Shown here: positions 1 to 8,919 of the stretch, piece by piece
How positions within the stretch are numbered: the first letter of the stretch is position 1
How the letters are laid out: each line of letters opens with the position of its first letter
Assembly (NCBI RefSeq): GCF_001618385.1
Contig: NZ_BDCR01000003.1
Location: 496,001-560,000 of the forward strand
DNA: 64,000 bases
Origin: Paludibacter jiangxiensis
GTDB taxonomy: Bacteria; Bacteroidota; Bacteroidia; Bacteroidales; Paludibacteraceae
Direction of reading: 5' to 3'
Notes under the pieces: generated by a model
Told to the model about the DNA's origin: nothing
Database searches by the model: none
The model's input: the letters and a program-made list of their open reading frames with translations, nothing else
Made by a program: the position numbers and the translations under genes

Positions 1-696
1 CTTTTAGGCTCTCAAGACAGTGCCATCGACGTTGTTAAACGATATGCAATATTTCCTCAAAAAGAAGGATTTACTGTTATTACAATGGAAACTCCAATAT
101 CCATTGCCCAAAAGCACCAAAACCTGTTTGAACTAGTTGTAAAGTCGCTTACTTTGAAGGAGAAACCAACGAAGAAGGCTACTCCAACTATCACTGATGC
201 TGAATATAAAGTTTTTGAAGGCTTCTTCAGTACCCCTACAAAAGAACAGGCAAACTATCCACCATACTTTGAGTATATGCTGAGATCCCGTTCTGTTTTT
301 GAAATGACATCAGTTATTAATGACAAAAACAAGACAATACCAAAGCTATTGAAAGATGTTTTGGGAAGCGATGCGAAGACAATGTTCGACAATTATCTAA
401 AAAATAATAGAATCGAACACCGGATTACAGACCGTATACTTGTGCCCGACTTTTCCATCTATACGGAAGAAGCTTACAGAAAAGAGAAAGAACAACATGG
501 CCTCAGTAGAACGCCGGGTATGTTTGGGCCAGGCACTTATATTTCCCGGGTGGGATTTAATGCCGCACAAAACAGAGCTATCTTTTATATATCAGGCAAC
601 TCTGCACCAATCACTGCATACTTTGTTATCATGAAGAAAACAGACGGACAATGGGAGTACGAAGATGCTCTTCTTGATAAGATGCTGATTCCTTAA
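1..696 (+). CDS. Hypothetical protein, 5' end outside the window
   Basis: The reading frame is open from the first base, so the gene starts upstream and the ATG at 85 is probably internal. At least 231 residues are present. The protein is not assigned to a named family. Its C-terminal part (SRVGFN, then an alternating hydrophobic strand, then FVIMKKTDGQWE) resembles a short motif seen in assorted uncharacterised proteins, where a strand with SRVGFN precedes a K-x-G-x-W strand; this is from memory. No membrane segment is seen in the visible part. It ends one base from the stop of the convergent NAD synthetase gene, so the two 3' ends abut with no room for a separate terminator. Confidence 0.6.
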   Translation, partial: LLGSQDSAIDVVKRYAIFPQKEGFTVITMETPISIAQKHQNLFELVVKSLTLKEKPTKKATPTITDAEYKVFEGFFSTPTKEQANYPPYFEYMLRSRSVFEMTSVINDKNKTIPKLLKDVLGSDAKTMFDNYLKNNRIEHRITDRILVPDFSIYTEEAYRKEKEQHGLSRTPGMFGPGTYISRVGFNAAQNRAIFYISGNSAPITAYFVIMKKTDGQWEYEDALLDKMLIP

Positions 697-697
697 A

Positions 698-2635
698 CTA
701 CAGTCGTTCTATATCCTGAAGCCACAATGCTGCAACAGCATCGCTGGGCATACGCCAGTCGCCCCGTGGTGAAAGATTGATAGAGCCGACTTTTGGCCCG
801 TCAGGCAAACACGAGCGTTTAAATTGTTGACTAAAGAAGCGTCGTATAAACGTCTTCAGCCATTTACGAATCACCTCGTTGGTATATTTGCCTTCAAAAG
901 CATGTTGTGCCAGGTAAAATATTTTAGCCGGTCTGAAGCCATAGCGAACCATGTAGAAAAGAAAAAAGTCGTGTAGTTCGTAAGGCCCAATGATATCTTC
1001 CGTCTTTTGAACTATTTCGTCGTTCTCGTCCATCGGGAGCAGTTCCGGACTCACGGGCGTATCCAGAATATCATGCAAAGTAGCTGCGCTTTCTCCGCTT
1101 ACCTTATGGTTGGCCACCCAGGTCACCAAGTAACGAATCAACGTTTTCGGAATGCCTGAATTGACACCGTACATCGACATATGGTCGCCATTATAAGTAC
1201 ACCACCCCATCGCCAGTTCGGATAAATCGCCGGTACCAATCACCAGTCCACCCTCTTTATTTGCAACATTCATCAGTATTTGCGTACGTTCACGAGCCTG
1301 CGTATTCTCGTAAGTCACATCATGAATATCTTCCGAATGCCCTATATCGCTAAAATGCTGAAGGCTGGCTTCCGTAATATCAATCTCACGAATTGTTATG
1401 CCCAATGAGTTCATCAGGTCGATAGCATTTTTATATGTCCGCCCGGTTGTACCAAAGCCCGGCATGGTTATCCCAATAATATTTTTTCTGGGCATCGCCA
1501 GTTTATCAAAAGTAAGGACGGTAACCAAAAGGGCAAGCGTAGAGTCCAATCCTCCGGAAATGCCTATAACAGCTATCTTGGATTGAGTATGAACAAAGCG
1601 TTTCGCCAAGCCTCCGATTTGTATAGAGAAAATCTCTTCACAACGTTTATCCAGTTCCAGGCCGGCAGGAATAAACGGTGTCGGAGAAACTTCACGGGAA
1701 AGTACGAAAGTTTCGATTTCGGGGACAGAACACTCAATCAGGCGATATTCAGGAAGGGATGGGAATAACGCAGTGCTATCCTGAGCAAAACCCGTGTTTT
1801 TTTGTCGTTCGTTAGCCAATAATTCAATGTCAATTTCGCTAACGAGCAACTGTTCTTCAAATGAAAAACGATCTGCCTGCGCAACAAGACGGCCATTTTC
1901 CGCCACAATGCCTTTGCCGGCAAACACCACATCCTGACTCGATTCTCCGAAACCAGCTCCGGCATATACATATCCCGCCATACAACGAGCTGATTGTTGA
2001 GATATTAGAGAAAGGAGATAATCGTTCTTAGAGATAATTTCGTTACTGGCCGACAAGTTAAAAATAACCTGAGCGCCCATGATTGAGTGCAAGGAACTTG
2101 GAGGGACAGTAACCCAAAGGTCTTCGCAGAGTTCTATCGCAAAACGGAAATCGACCTTACCAATCAGCAGATTAATACCAAACGGTGCGCGTTGCCCTGC
2201 CAGCTCAACCGAATCAACTATCGCATCTTTAGAGGAAACAAACCACCGTTTTTCGTAAAATTCATTGTAGTTGGGCAGATGAGTTTTCGGAACAACAGCA
2301 ATGATTTCGCCTGCCTTAAACACAACTGCACAATTAAACAAACGGCTTCCCACTTTAACCGGCAAACCTACAATTGAGATAATCTTCAGATGAGCCGTTT
2401 CCTTCACTAAATTCCGTAAAGCATTCTCAGCCTCTGAAATAAGCAATTGTTGATGAAAAAGATCCGCACATGTGTAAGCCGTTATACATAGTTCCGGAAA
2501 ACAAACGATCTGCACATCTTGCTGAGACGCTTTTTCAATTAATGCTTGAATGCGTGTTGCATTATAGGTACAATCAGCGACTTTGACATGCGGTATTGCA
2601 GTTGCAACTTTTAGGAATCCGTGGTTCATATACAT
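698..2635 (-). CDS. nadE: Glutamine-dependent NAD+ synthetase
   Basis: Catalyses the last step of NAD synthesis: deamido-NAD plus ATP and glutamine-derived ammonia gives NAD. The 645-residue two-domain form is typical of glutamine-using enzymes. The N-terminal nitrilase-type glutaminase domain shows the expected triad: Glu48 (FPELC), Lys117 (VPKTHLPN) and Cys170 (ELCEDLW). The C-terminal synthetase domain carries the pyrophosphatase loop SGGLDS at 360-365 and the later GTGDLSELAMGW segment. A -7 box (TACCTTTG) at 2658-2651 puts transcription start about 11-17 nt before either Met1 or Met3, so the start could be 2635 or 2629. The gene is monocistronic and convergent with the gene at the left edge. 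Confidence 0.95.
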   Translation of the reverse strand: MYMNHGFLKVATAIPHVKVADCTYNATRIQALIEKASQQDVQIVCFPELCITAYTCADLFHQQLLISEAENALRNLVKETAHLKIISIVGLPVKVGSRLFNCAVVFKAGEIIAVVPKTHLPNYNEFYEKRWFVSSKDAIVDSVELAGQRAPFGINLLIGKVDFRFAIELCEDLWVTVPPSSLHSIMGAQVIFNLSASNEIISKNDYLLSLISQQSARCMAGYVYAGAGFGESSQDVVFAGKGIVAENGRLVAQADRFSFEEQLLVSEIDIELLANERQKNTGFAQDSTALFPSLPEYRLIECSVPEIETFVLSREVSPTPFIPAGLELDKRCEEIFSIQIGGLAKRFVHTQSKIAVIGISGGLDSTLALLVTVLTFDKLAMPRKNIIGITMPGFGTTGRTYKNAIDLMNSLGITIREIDITEASLQHFSDIGHSEDIHDVTYENTQARERTQILMNVANKEGGLVIGTGDLSELAMGWCTYNGDHMSMYGVNSGIPKTLIRYLVTWVANHKVSGESAATLHDILDTPVSPELLPMDENDEIVQKTEDIIGPYELHDFFLFYMVRYGFRPAKIFYLAQHAFEGKYTNEVIRKWLKTFIRRFFSQQFKRSCLPDGPKVGSINLSPRGDWRMPSDAVAALWLQDIERL

Positions 2636-2650
2636 TGGAATTTTCTATTG

Positions 2651-2658
2651 CAAAGGTA
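2651..2658 (-). promoter_or_regulatory. -7 promoter box for nadE
   Basis: On the minus strand this reads TACCTTTG, an exact match to the Bacteroidota -7 consensus TAnnTTTG. Only a poor -33 element (TTTA, 18 nt away) is visible. It sits 15-22 bases before the nadE start codon. Confidence 0.55.
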
Positions 2659-2790
2659 GGGCATTTTTTTAATGATTAAATAATCTGGCATTTCAATAAA
2701 TATCGGATCATTGTTGACCGTTGCGTTTTGCCTATATCCAGAGAATGACGATCTTTCGTTGACCTTCAAATACATGTTTCTTCCAAGATA

Positions 2791-2822
2791 TTTGGATTTT
2801 GCTCCCGCCAAATGTATCTTTG
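2791..2822 (+). promoter_or_regulatory. Bacteroidota-type promoter for the DoxX gene
   Basis: TTTG (2791-2794), 20 nt spacer, TATCTTTG (2815-2822): an exact match to the -33/-7 consensus. Predicted transcription start is near 2827. This places the upstream ATG at 2711 outside the transcript and supports the start at 2873. Confidence 0.75.
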
Positions 2823-2872
2823 AGATATTAAAACATTATTTAGCACTTCATAATTCAACAAAAACTAACTGT

Positions 2873-3301
2873 ATGAACAGATCGTCTTTAATATTTTCAA
2901 CAGCCAACAGCATCACAATGGATGCCGCACTCTTTTTATTAAGATTGCTTACTGCCGGTTTTATGCTGACACACGGACTGGAAAAACTCAGTAATTTCAG
3001 CTCTCTTGCCGAAGAATTTCCAGATCCGCTTGGAGTCGGCCACTCTGCCTCCTTAATCATGATGCTTTTCTCTGAAGTTGGTTGTTCTCTGCTTATTTTG
3101 CTTGGTTTATTCACCCGCCTTGCAACATTGCCCTCCATCTTCGGAATGAGCATCGCATTTTTTGTCATCCATGCCGGTATGCCGTTTGCAGCAAAAGAAC
3201 TTGCGGGAATCTATCTACTGCTTTACATCATCATTTTATTAATGGGCCCGGGACGATATTCAGCCGACTACATTATTGACAAGTGGCTCAAGAGAGAGTA
3301 A
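2873..3301 (+). CDS. DoxX family membrane protein
   Basis: About 142 residues with four hydrophobic segments. The first has the DoxX-type opening (LLRLLTAGFMLTHGLEKL), followed by a short amphipathic stretch and segments around LIMMLFSEVGCSLLILLGL, TLPSIFGMSIAFFVIHAG and LLLYIIILLMG. DoxX proteins are small inner-membrane proteins; some relatives take part in sulfur or redox metabolism, but the function here is unknown. I chose the Met at 2873 because the promoter lies between it and the more upstream ATG at 2711, and the hydrophobic pattern only starts after it. A bidirectional terminator follows directly. Confidence 0.85.
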   Translation: MNRSSLIFSTANSITMDAALFLLRLLTAGFMLTHGLEKLSNFSSLAEEFPDPLGVGHSASLIMMLFSEVGCSLLILLGLFTRLATLPSIFGMSIAFFVIHAGMPFAAKELAGIYLLLYIIILLMGPGRYSADYIIDKWLKRE

Positions 3302-3345
3302 AAACAAATAAGGCGCCAAACTATGTTTAGCGCCTTATTTGTTTT
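3301..3345. terminator. Bidirectional intrinsic terminator between DoxX and batE
   Basis: A 16-bp inverted repeat (arms 3301-3316 and 3330-3345) with a GC core GGCGC/GCGCC and flanking A and T runs on both sides. It suits termination of the DoxX gene on the plus strand and of the Bat operon on the minus strand. Confidence 0.85.
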
Positions 3346-3356
3346 AATTAGAATGC

Positions 3357-4133
3357 TTATATTTTTTCGATACTTGTAGCAGGGATAAATCCGGCATTGC
3401 CGTCAGGCAGTTCCACTTCCGTCCATCCGGAAACGCTGTTTTTTATCGTTACCTTGGTACCGGCATGCATCACAAACATATCCTTTCCATTCAAAGCCGG
3501 AGAATCTTTGGCTGTAACAGAACCCACCATAATGATTCCATCAGTAGAGTTAACCACTTTATTGCTTTGCTTTACCGCATACCCAACCGATATCAATGCA
3601 ATTACAAATGAAGCAATTGCAACATTGAATGTGGTCTTCCGCAATGAACGGTAACGCCCGAAAATAAAAACAAGGAAAGCCGTAAGGGCCAGCATAAACA
3701 AAATAACGCTAAATACTGCCCATCCGTTGGACGACATAATATCGCCCAGATTATTGACCCATTGTTTCAAAAAGAAGACAGATGTTACATCAACATTATC
3801 CACGACCTTCTTCTGCGCTATTTCCAGATTAAACTCAGCATCATCATAATTCGGCTTTAGCAACAAAGCACGATTATAATTCAAAATAGCTTTTGCTATA
3901 TCACCCGAACGATAATAGGCGTTCCCGAGATTGTAATATAATTCAGCAGAAGAACCCTGCGACTGCAACACCATTTCATACTGCTGAACAGCCGCTGTAT
4001 AATTTTTCTGGGCATACAATACATTTGCTTCTTTCACAGATGCCTGTTGAGCAAACACGACCAACGTCATTAATGCAAATATGCAGATAACAAAAGGTCT
4101 TTTCATTCCGGTTTTATATCTTAACATTTCCAT
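3357..4133 (-). CDS. batE: BatE: TPR and SH3-like domain membrane protein
   Basis: Last gene of the Bat operon. It has a signal peptide (strongest from Met10, cleavage after FAQ), then TPR repeats over about residues 30-100 (ELYYNLGNAYYRSGDIAKAI, then LKPNYDDAEFNLEIA). Two transmembrane segments follow (around 138-158 and 168-185), then a C-terminal bacterial SH3-like domain ending in GFIPATSIEKI. Bat proteins are linked to oxygen or stress tolerance in Bacteroides; the molecular role is unresolved. The annotated start is 5 bases after the batD stop; Met10 (4106) is an alternative start that gives a cleaner signal peptide. Confidence 0.85.
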   Translation of the reverse strand: MEMLRYKTGMKRPFVICIFALMTLVVFAQQASVKEANVLYAQKNYTAAVQQYEMVLQSQGSSAELYYNLGNAYYRSGDIAKAILNYNRALLLKPNYDDAEFNLEIAQKKVVDNVDVTSVFFLKQWVNNLGDIMSSNGWAVFSVILFMLALTAFLVFIFGRYRSLRKTTFNVAIASFVIALISVGYAVKQSNKVVNSTDGIIMVGSVTAKDSPALNGKDMFVMHAGTKVTIKNSVSGWTEVELPDGNAGFIPATSIEKI

Positions 4134-4138
4134 TCTCG

Positions 4139-5965
4139 TTATTTTTTAATGCATCCTTCCAACGCTTCAATAACTGCAACTGCCTCTGCAAACACCTTGT
4201 CAAGGGCATCATTAGACGTTACAGGTGCATAACGTGCAAACTCACATGTATTGAGCAGTTCCATGTAACGACCGATAAGAGCCTCCTCTACTGAATGAGC
4301 TTCCAGTTCCGCTTTCATTGTTTCCTTCGTCAGATCAGCAACCGGAATGTTGAGCTTATAACTCAGATAACCCCAACAAGCTCTCAACACTTCATCGTAG
4401 AACGGTTCTTTTTTCTGGTCTTTGAGATATACAGATGCCTGTTTCAACCGTTTCAATGCCATTTTATTAGCTTTCCGGTTGCGAACCAAAGCAATATTTG
4501 CGTTATCGCGTGCTTGTTTGCGGAACAGGAAGTATAATATCACCGCAATTAACAGAGGTATGATATACAGCAACCAGAAACCAACTGATTTAATCAAAAA
4601 TTCAGGTTGCTTCGAGACACTAAAATCACCCGTATTGATATAACGAATATCTTTATTCAGCACCTTTATATTCTCCTTTTGTGTGTAGTTGTCAACTACT
4701 GTGGATGAACTACCCGATCCCTTATCTACATGAATCTTATATTGCGGTGTAGAAACGGTTTTATACGTATGGGTCGATACATCAAAATACGAGAACGAAA
4801 CGGGAGAGATGACAAAGTCACCCGGCTGACGGGGAATAGCAAGATATTCCATTGTCTTTGTACCGGTAACGCCCGATGCAGAAGGTCTGTAGTTATTATC
4901 CACCTTCGGTTCGTAAGCCTCAAAATCGGCCGGATATTTTAGTGGCAACGTATTTATCAGCTTCAGATTACCTGTACCGGAAATAGTAATACGAATCGTA
5001 ACAGGTTCGTTGGTTTTCATGGTGGTTTTATCAATCTGCGCATTCACATGAAAGTCGCCAACAGCGCCTGTGAATGTTGCAGGTTTACCTGCAAGAGGCA
5101 ACGGAGTGACGTTTATGCGGATTGACGGGGCAACCAGTGTACGTTTTACATCCTGGTACGTATCGAAGAAATCGTCGAATATACTTTTTACTTTCCGTTG
5201 GTTACGCAAACGAAAACCAAATGTTCCCGAAGCCTTTTCAATGTCATACGTTCCTGAGCGTTGAGGAAACAAAAGCACCTGATAGAGAACAAAGGTTGTA
5301 TAATTGTGCCCTTTGTAATTTTCAAGTTGCGGACGCTGATCTGTCGGCAGATCTATTTTCTGCATCACAAACCCTTTAAACTCGGGCAATTTAAAACTTT
5401 CCACTCCCAATACATCCGGCAAAGAATAAAGCTTGTAAGTAACAAGAAATGCTTCCTGTTCGTACACTTTTGTCTTGGTAACATTGGCCTTCAAAAAAGC
5501 GTCTCCCGACGAAAGGGAAACTGACGAACTTCCGCCGCCCTGAGGTTCTCCGCCGCCGCTATTACTATTTGCCTTTGCATTCTTATCCTGCGGGAGCACC
5601 TTGAGTGATAATCCATTGGAAACGAGACGCTGCTTAGCAACGGTTATAGTTGCGGGACCTACCGGAAACGTTCCGAGTTTACGGGCCATCAATGTATAAG
5701 TGATTGTCAACGAACCGCTATAATGACCATTAATCATCTGCTGCGAACTGGTGGTATATGGGCCTGCCAAAATTTCAAAATTACTCAGATCCGGCAACCT
5801 CAGTTCATCTGCATCTGCAGCAGTATTTATAACATACGATAGTTGGAACGGTGAACCTAAAACGACTGATGAAGGAGCCTTCGCCACAAAAGAAATTTTT
5901 TGTGCGCTCAGTTGACCGGCACCCAACAGTATCAGTGCGAATACCAATAGACTGTATTTCTTCAT
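4139..5965 (-). CDS. batD: BatD, BatD/DUF-type beta-rich exported membrane protein
   Basis: 608 residues with an N-terminal signal peptide (cleavage near LSAQ). A long periplasmic region of repeated immunoglobulin-like beta domains follows (for example a TMKTNEPVTIRITISGTGN segment). One transmembrane helix lies near 470-490 (FWLLYIIPLLIAVILYFLF), and a cytoplasmic helical tail follows. This is the usual BatD layout and length. A Gly/Ser-rich linker (GGGEPQGGGSSS) sits near residue 140. It lies between batC and batE. Known only as a partner of the VWA proteins BatA and BatB; a scaffold role is inference. Confidence 0.88.
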   Translation of the reverse strand: MKKYSLLVFALILLGAGQLSAQKISFVAKAPSSVVLGSPFQLSYVINTAADADELRLPDLSNFEILAGPYTTSSQQMINGHYSGSLTITYTLMARKLGTFPVGPATITVAKQRLVSNGLSLKVLPQDKNAKANSNSGGGEPQGGGSSSVSLSSGDAFLKANVTKTKVYEQEAFLVTYKLYSLPDVLGVESFKLPEFKGFVMQKIDLPTDQRPQLENYKGHNYTTFVLYQVLLFPQRSGTYDIEKASGTFGFRLRNQRKVKSIFDDFFDTYQDVKRTLVAPSIRINVTPLPLAGKPATFTGAVGDFHVNAQIDKTTMKTNEPVTIRITISGTGNLKLINTLPLKYPADFEAYEPKVDNNYRPSASGVTGTKTMEYLAIPRQPGDFVISPVSFSYFDVSTHTYKTVSTPQYKIHVDKGSGSSSTVVDNYTQKENIKVLNKDIRYINTGDFSVSKQPEFLIKSVGFWLLYIIPLLIAVILYFLFRKQARDNANIALVRNRKANKMALKRLKQASVYLKDQKKEPFYDEVLRACWGYLSYKLNIPVADLTKETMKAELEAHSVEEALIGRYMELLNTCEFARYAPVTSNDALDKVFAEAVAVIEALEGCIKK

Positions 5966-6067
5966 TTTATATTTCGATTTCTATACGCTGAATTGTAAAC
6001 TAAAACGGCAATATTAATTTCTTTGCTGTCAATAACTTCCAAATCGTTCTGTTATTAACAACACATA

Positions 6068-6796
6068 TTACCAGTCTTTTTCGGGATTTTGTGAACGTGC
6101 CTTGGCTTTTCGCTCATTCATTTTTTGCTGCACGTTCTTTTCATTTTGCTGAATAGCATCCAGAATCTGCTCTGCATTTTGTTTCGACATGCCACCACCC
6201 TGAGGCTGCTGTTGCTGGTTTTTATTTTGTTGGTCTTTATTGTTTTGATTCTGGTTATTATTCTGCTGATTGTTATTCTTCTGATCCTTCTTGTTCTGAT
6301 CTTTTTTATCCTGCTGCTTTTGCTGGTCTTTGTTCTTTTTATCTTTATTCTTGTTCTTGTTCTTGTTTTGCTGATTTTTCATCATGGCCTTTGCGAACGC
6401 ATAATTAAAGCGGGTTTCATTGTCATCCGGATTCAGCAGCAAAGATTGTTTGTAAGCTTCCAAAGCCTTATCATACTGTCTTTGTGTCATCAGCGAATTC
6501 CCAAGATTGTGCATTGCAGAAGCCATCCTCTTTTTATCCTGAGTAAGAGGCAATGCCTGTTTGTATGCATTTAATGCTTCTGCGTACTTGTTTTGTTTAT
6601 AGAGTGCATTTCCAAGATTGTAGTTCGCTTCAAACGACTTTTTATTCTTTTTCAGGGCATCTCTGTAAGCACTTTCTGCTTCAGTATATTTTTGCTTATT
6701 ATATAATTTGTTTCCGGCATTCACATTTGCACTTTCTTTCTGAGCAAAAGACGGTACAAATGCCAACATTCCGAGTAAAATAAAAAGAGTTCTCAT
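6068..6796 (-). CDS. batC: BatC: periplasmic TPR protein with Lys/Asn/Gln-rich tail
   Basis: 242 residues. A signal peptide ends near SFAQ. TPR motifs span about 25-135 (ANYNLGNALYKQNKYAEALN, AMHNLGNSLMTQRQYDKALE). A low-complexity segment at 141-198 is made almost only of Lys, Asn, Gln and Asp and is probably disordered. A short charged C-terminal helix follows. It sits between batB and batD, and in the Bat system it is thought to bridge the VWA proteins. The Leu/Ile-rich plus-strand reading frame opposite the repeat tract is a codon shadow, not a gene. Confidence 0.87.
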   Translation of the reverse strand: MRTLFILLGMLAFVPSFAQKESANVNAGNKLYNKQKYTEAESAYRDALKKNKKSFEANYNLGNALYKQNKYAEALNAYKQALPLTQDKKRMASAMHNLGNSLMTQRQYDKALEAYKQSLLLNPDDNETRFNYAFAKAMMKNQQNKNKNKNKDKKNKDQQKQQDKKDQNKKDQKNNNQQNNNQNQNNKDQQNKNQQQQPQGGGMSKQNAEQILDAIQQNEKNVQQKMNERKAKARSQNPEKDW

Positions 6797-6851
6797 AATT
6801 TTCTGCGATGATGTTTTATTACAACAAATTCAATTTCTGCATGTTGCAATA

Positions 6852-7868
6852 TTAAAACCATTTAAATCTGTTGACCCATTTATTCTGGCGGCCAAGGATA
6901 GCAATCTCAATGACTAACAGAAAAAAAGCCAACCATGCCATCGTCGTAAACTGTTCGTCACGCGAAGAATAAATTTTGCTTTCGACAGGTGCTGTTGCCA
7001 GTTTATCCAGTGAAGAAGTCAGCGCCTTTAACGCTCCGTTAGAATTATCGGCTCTTACATACATTCCTTTACCGGCAGCTGCAACTTCTTTTCCCATCTG
7101 CTCATCCAACTTTGAAATAATCACATTACCACTGAGATCTTTCTTATAGCTCATTGTCCCTGCGGCTGGGATAGGAGAACCTTCCGGAGTTCCAATACCC
7201 ACAACATTCACCATAATACCTTTTTCCGCTGCAAGTTTAGCAGCATCAATCGCATTATCCTCATGGTTTTCAACGTCTGTTATTACAATAATGGTCTTAC
7301 CTGTCTTTGCATTTGTTGATAATCCCTGAATTCCAAGATCAATAGCCGAACCGATGGCTGTTCCCTGCCGGGAAATCATTCCCGGTTCTATTGAAGAGAG
7401 GAACATCTTTGCTGCGACATAATCCGCCGTCAGTGGAATCTGCATTTGAGCCTCTCCGGCAAACACAATAACGCCAACTTTATCGTTGCTCAATGATTCG
7501 GACAGCTTCGACAACATTTGTTTGGCCTTTTCAAGCCGGCTTGGAGATACATCTTTCGCCAACATTGAGTTGGATACGTCAAGTGCAATCATGACTTCGA
7601 TACCTCTTCTTTTTACCGATTCGGTACTGGCCCCGAACTGAGGACGTGCAATAGCTAAGATTATAAGCGTAAGTGCTGCCAGTGTCAGGTAGAATTTAAT
7701 GCGTTGCCGTGTTTGCGATACATTGGGCATCAAATCCTTCAGCAATTCGTAATCGCCGAATTTTGCCAGTTTCCTTTTCCGAACCAAGTTACTGTAATAA
7801 AACAACCCAAGAAACAGAGGAACCAACAGCAATAAAAAAAGATAATTTGGTTGTGCAAAATGAAACAT
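6852..7868 (-). CDS. batB: BatB: VWA domain membrane protein
   Basis: 338 residues. Two N-terminal transmembrane segments (about 8-25 and 58-76), a von Willebrand A domain, and a final helix near 312-330. The metal-ion-dependent adhesion site is visible as DVSNS at 97-101, with the expected Thr (LTADYVAA) and Asp (VITDVENHEDNA) further on. It lies 41 bases downstream of batA, from which it is plausibly duplicated. Known of the family: VWA domains bind a divalent metal and partner proteins; the partner here is presumably BatA or BatC. Confidence 0.9.
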   Translation of the reverse strand: MFHFAQPNYLFLLLLVPLFLGLFYYSNLVRKRKLAKFGDYELLKDLMPNVSQTRQRIKFYLTLAALTLIILAIARPQFGASTESVKRRGIEVMIALDVSNSMLAKDVSPSRLEKAKQMLSKLSESLSNDKVGVIVFAGEAQMQIPLTADYVAAKMFLSSIEPGMISRQGTAIGSAIDLGIQGLSTNAKTGKTIIVITDVENHEDNAIDAAKLAAEKGIMVNVVGIGTPEGSPIPAAGTMSYKKDLSGNVIISKLDEQMGKEVAAAGKGMYVRADNSNGALKALTSSLDKLATAPVESKIYSSRDEQFTTMAWLAFFLLVIEIAILGRQNKWVNRFKWF

Positions 7869-7909
7869 CGTGTCTAATTTTTAATCATCTCCGGATTTTA
7901 GTTCGCTTA

Positions 7910-8899
7910 TTATGGTATTCTACGCAACATTGTATAGCGCAGTGCGAGTTCTCCGCCCAGTAAGAGTAACGCCAACAAAGCAAATCCTGTATAAACATCA
8001 CTCCGACGATTATATTCTTTTACTTCTAGCTTATGCTTTTCCAATTTATCAATATCCTGATAAATAGATTGCAGCGTATTATTGTCGGTTGCCCGGTAAT
8101 ATTTCCCATGTGTCATTTGAGCAATTTGGGCTAACGTACTTTCATCAAACTCCACAGGCATGTTCTGGTATTGCAATCCAAACGGAGTTTGAACCGGCAT
8201 TGGTGCTACACCTCGAGTACCGACCCCAATCGTATAAACTCTAATACCAAACTGTTTGGCTATTTCGGCCGCAGTCAAAGGAGCAATATCGCCGGTGTTA
8301 TTCGATCCGTCAGTCAAAAGAATAATAACTTTCGACTTTGCATGGCTATTGCGCAATCGGCTGACAGCACTTCCAAGTCCCATTCCGATTGCAGTACCGT
8401 CATCCACCATACCAAATTGCACACTGTGCAACAAACTGATCAATGCCGCGTGATTAGTAGTCAACGGACATTGGGTAAAGCTTTCGCTGGCAAAAATCAC
8501 CAAACCGATATTGTCGTTAGGACGACTGTTAATAAATTCAGTCGCTACTGCTTTTGCTGCATCAATACGGTTTGGACGAAAATCTTTAGCAAGCATTGTC
8601 CCCGATATATCTACCGCCATCATTATATCAATACCTTCAGAAGTAGAATCGGTCACTGAATCGGACGTTTGTGGACGCGCAATAACAATAATCAAAGCAA
8701 TAATTGTCAGCATACGCAGTGCAAACGGAACATGCCGCAGGTAAAGCCTCTTCGTCTTTTTAAAACCCGCAAAATAACGCGTTGATGAAATTTGCAGGCT
8801 GGCATCCGACTTGCTCAATCTCATAACATATCCCGCTATCAGAGGGATAAGAATAAGAAGCAAAAACAGATATTCCGGATTTTTAAAGATCATATCCAA
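7910..8899 (-). CDS. batA: BatA: VWA domain membrane protein
   Basis: 329 residues with N-terminal helices near 10-27 and 60-75, a VWA domain, and a C-terminal helix near 305-325. The MIDAS motif is DISGT at 97-101 (last Ser replaced by Thr, which still offers a hydroxyl), with TTNHAALISLL and LLTDGSNNTGD supplying the other metal ligands. The start may be Met1 or Met3. It is followed 41 bases later by batB. MoxR ATPase plus VWA protein pairs are generally regarded as chaperone-like systems; the substrate in Bacteroidota is unknown. Confidence 0.9.
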   Translation of the reverse strand: MDMIFKNPEYLFLLLILIPLIAGYVMRLSKSDASLQISSTRYFAGFKKTKRLYLRHVPFALRMLTIIALIIVIARPQTSDSVTDSTSEGIDIMMAVDISGTMLAKDFRPNRIDAAKAVATEFINSRPNDNIGLVIFASESFTQCPLTTNHAALISLLHSVQFGMVDDGTAIGMGLGSAVSRLRNSHAKSKVIILLTDGSNNTGDIAPLTAAEIAKQFGIRVYTIGVGTRGVAPMPVQTPFGLQYQNMPVEFDESTLAQIAQMTHGKYYRATDNNTLQSIYQDIDKLEKHKLEVKEYNRRSDVYTGFALLALLLLGGELALRYTMLRRIP

Positions 8900-8919
8900 G
8901 ATAATTTTTCAGTTCAACT

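Noticed and set aside
2711-2872. N-terminal extension of the DoxX gene to the ATG at 2711
   Set aside because: A consensus promoter at 2791-2822 lies inside it, so the extension would not be transcribed from that promoter.
6125-6574. 149-residue Leu/Ile/Val-rich plus-strand frame opposite batC
   Set aside because: Its composition is the mirror of the Lys/Asn/Gln repeat codons of batC; no start signal or promoter.
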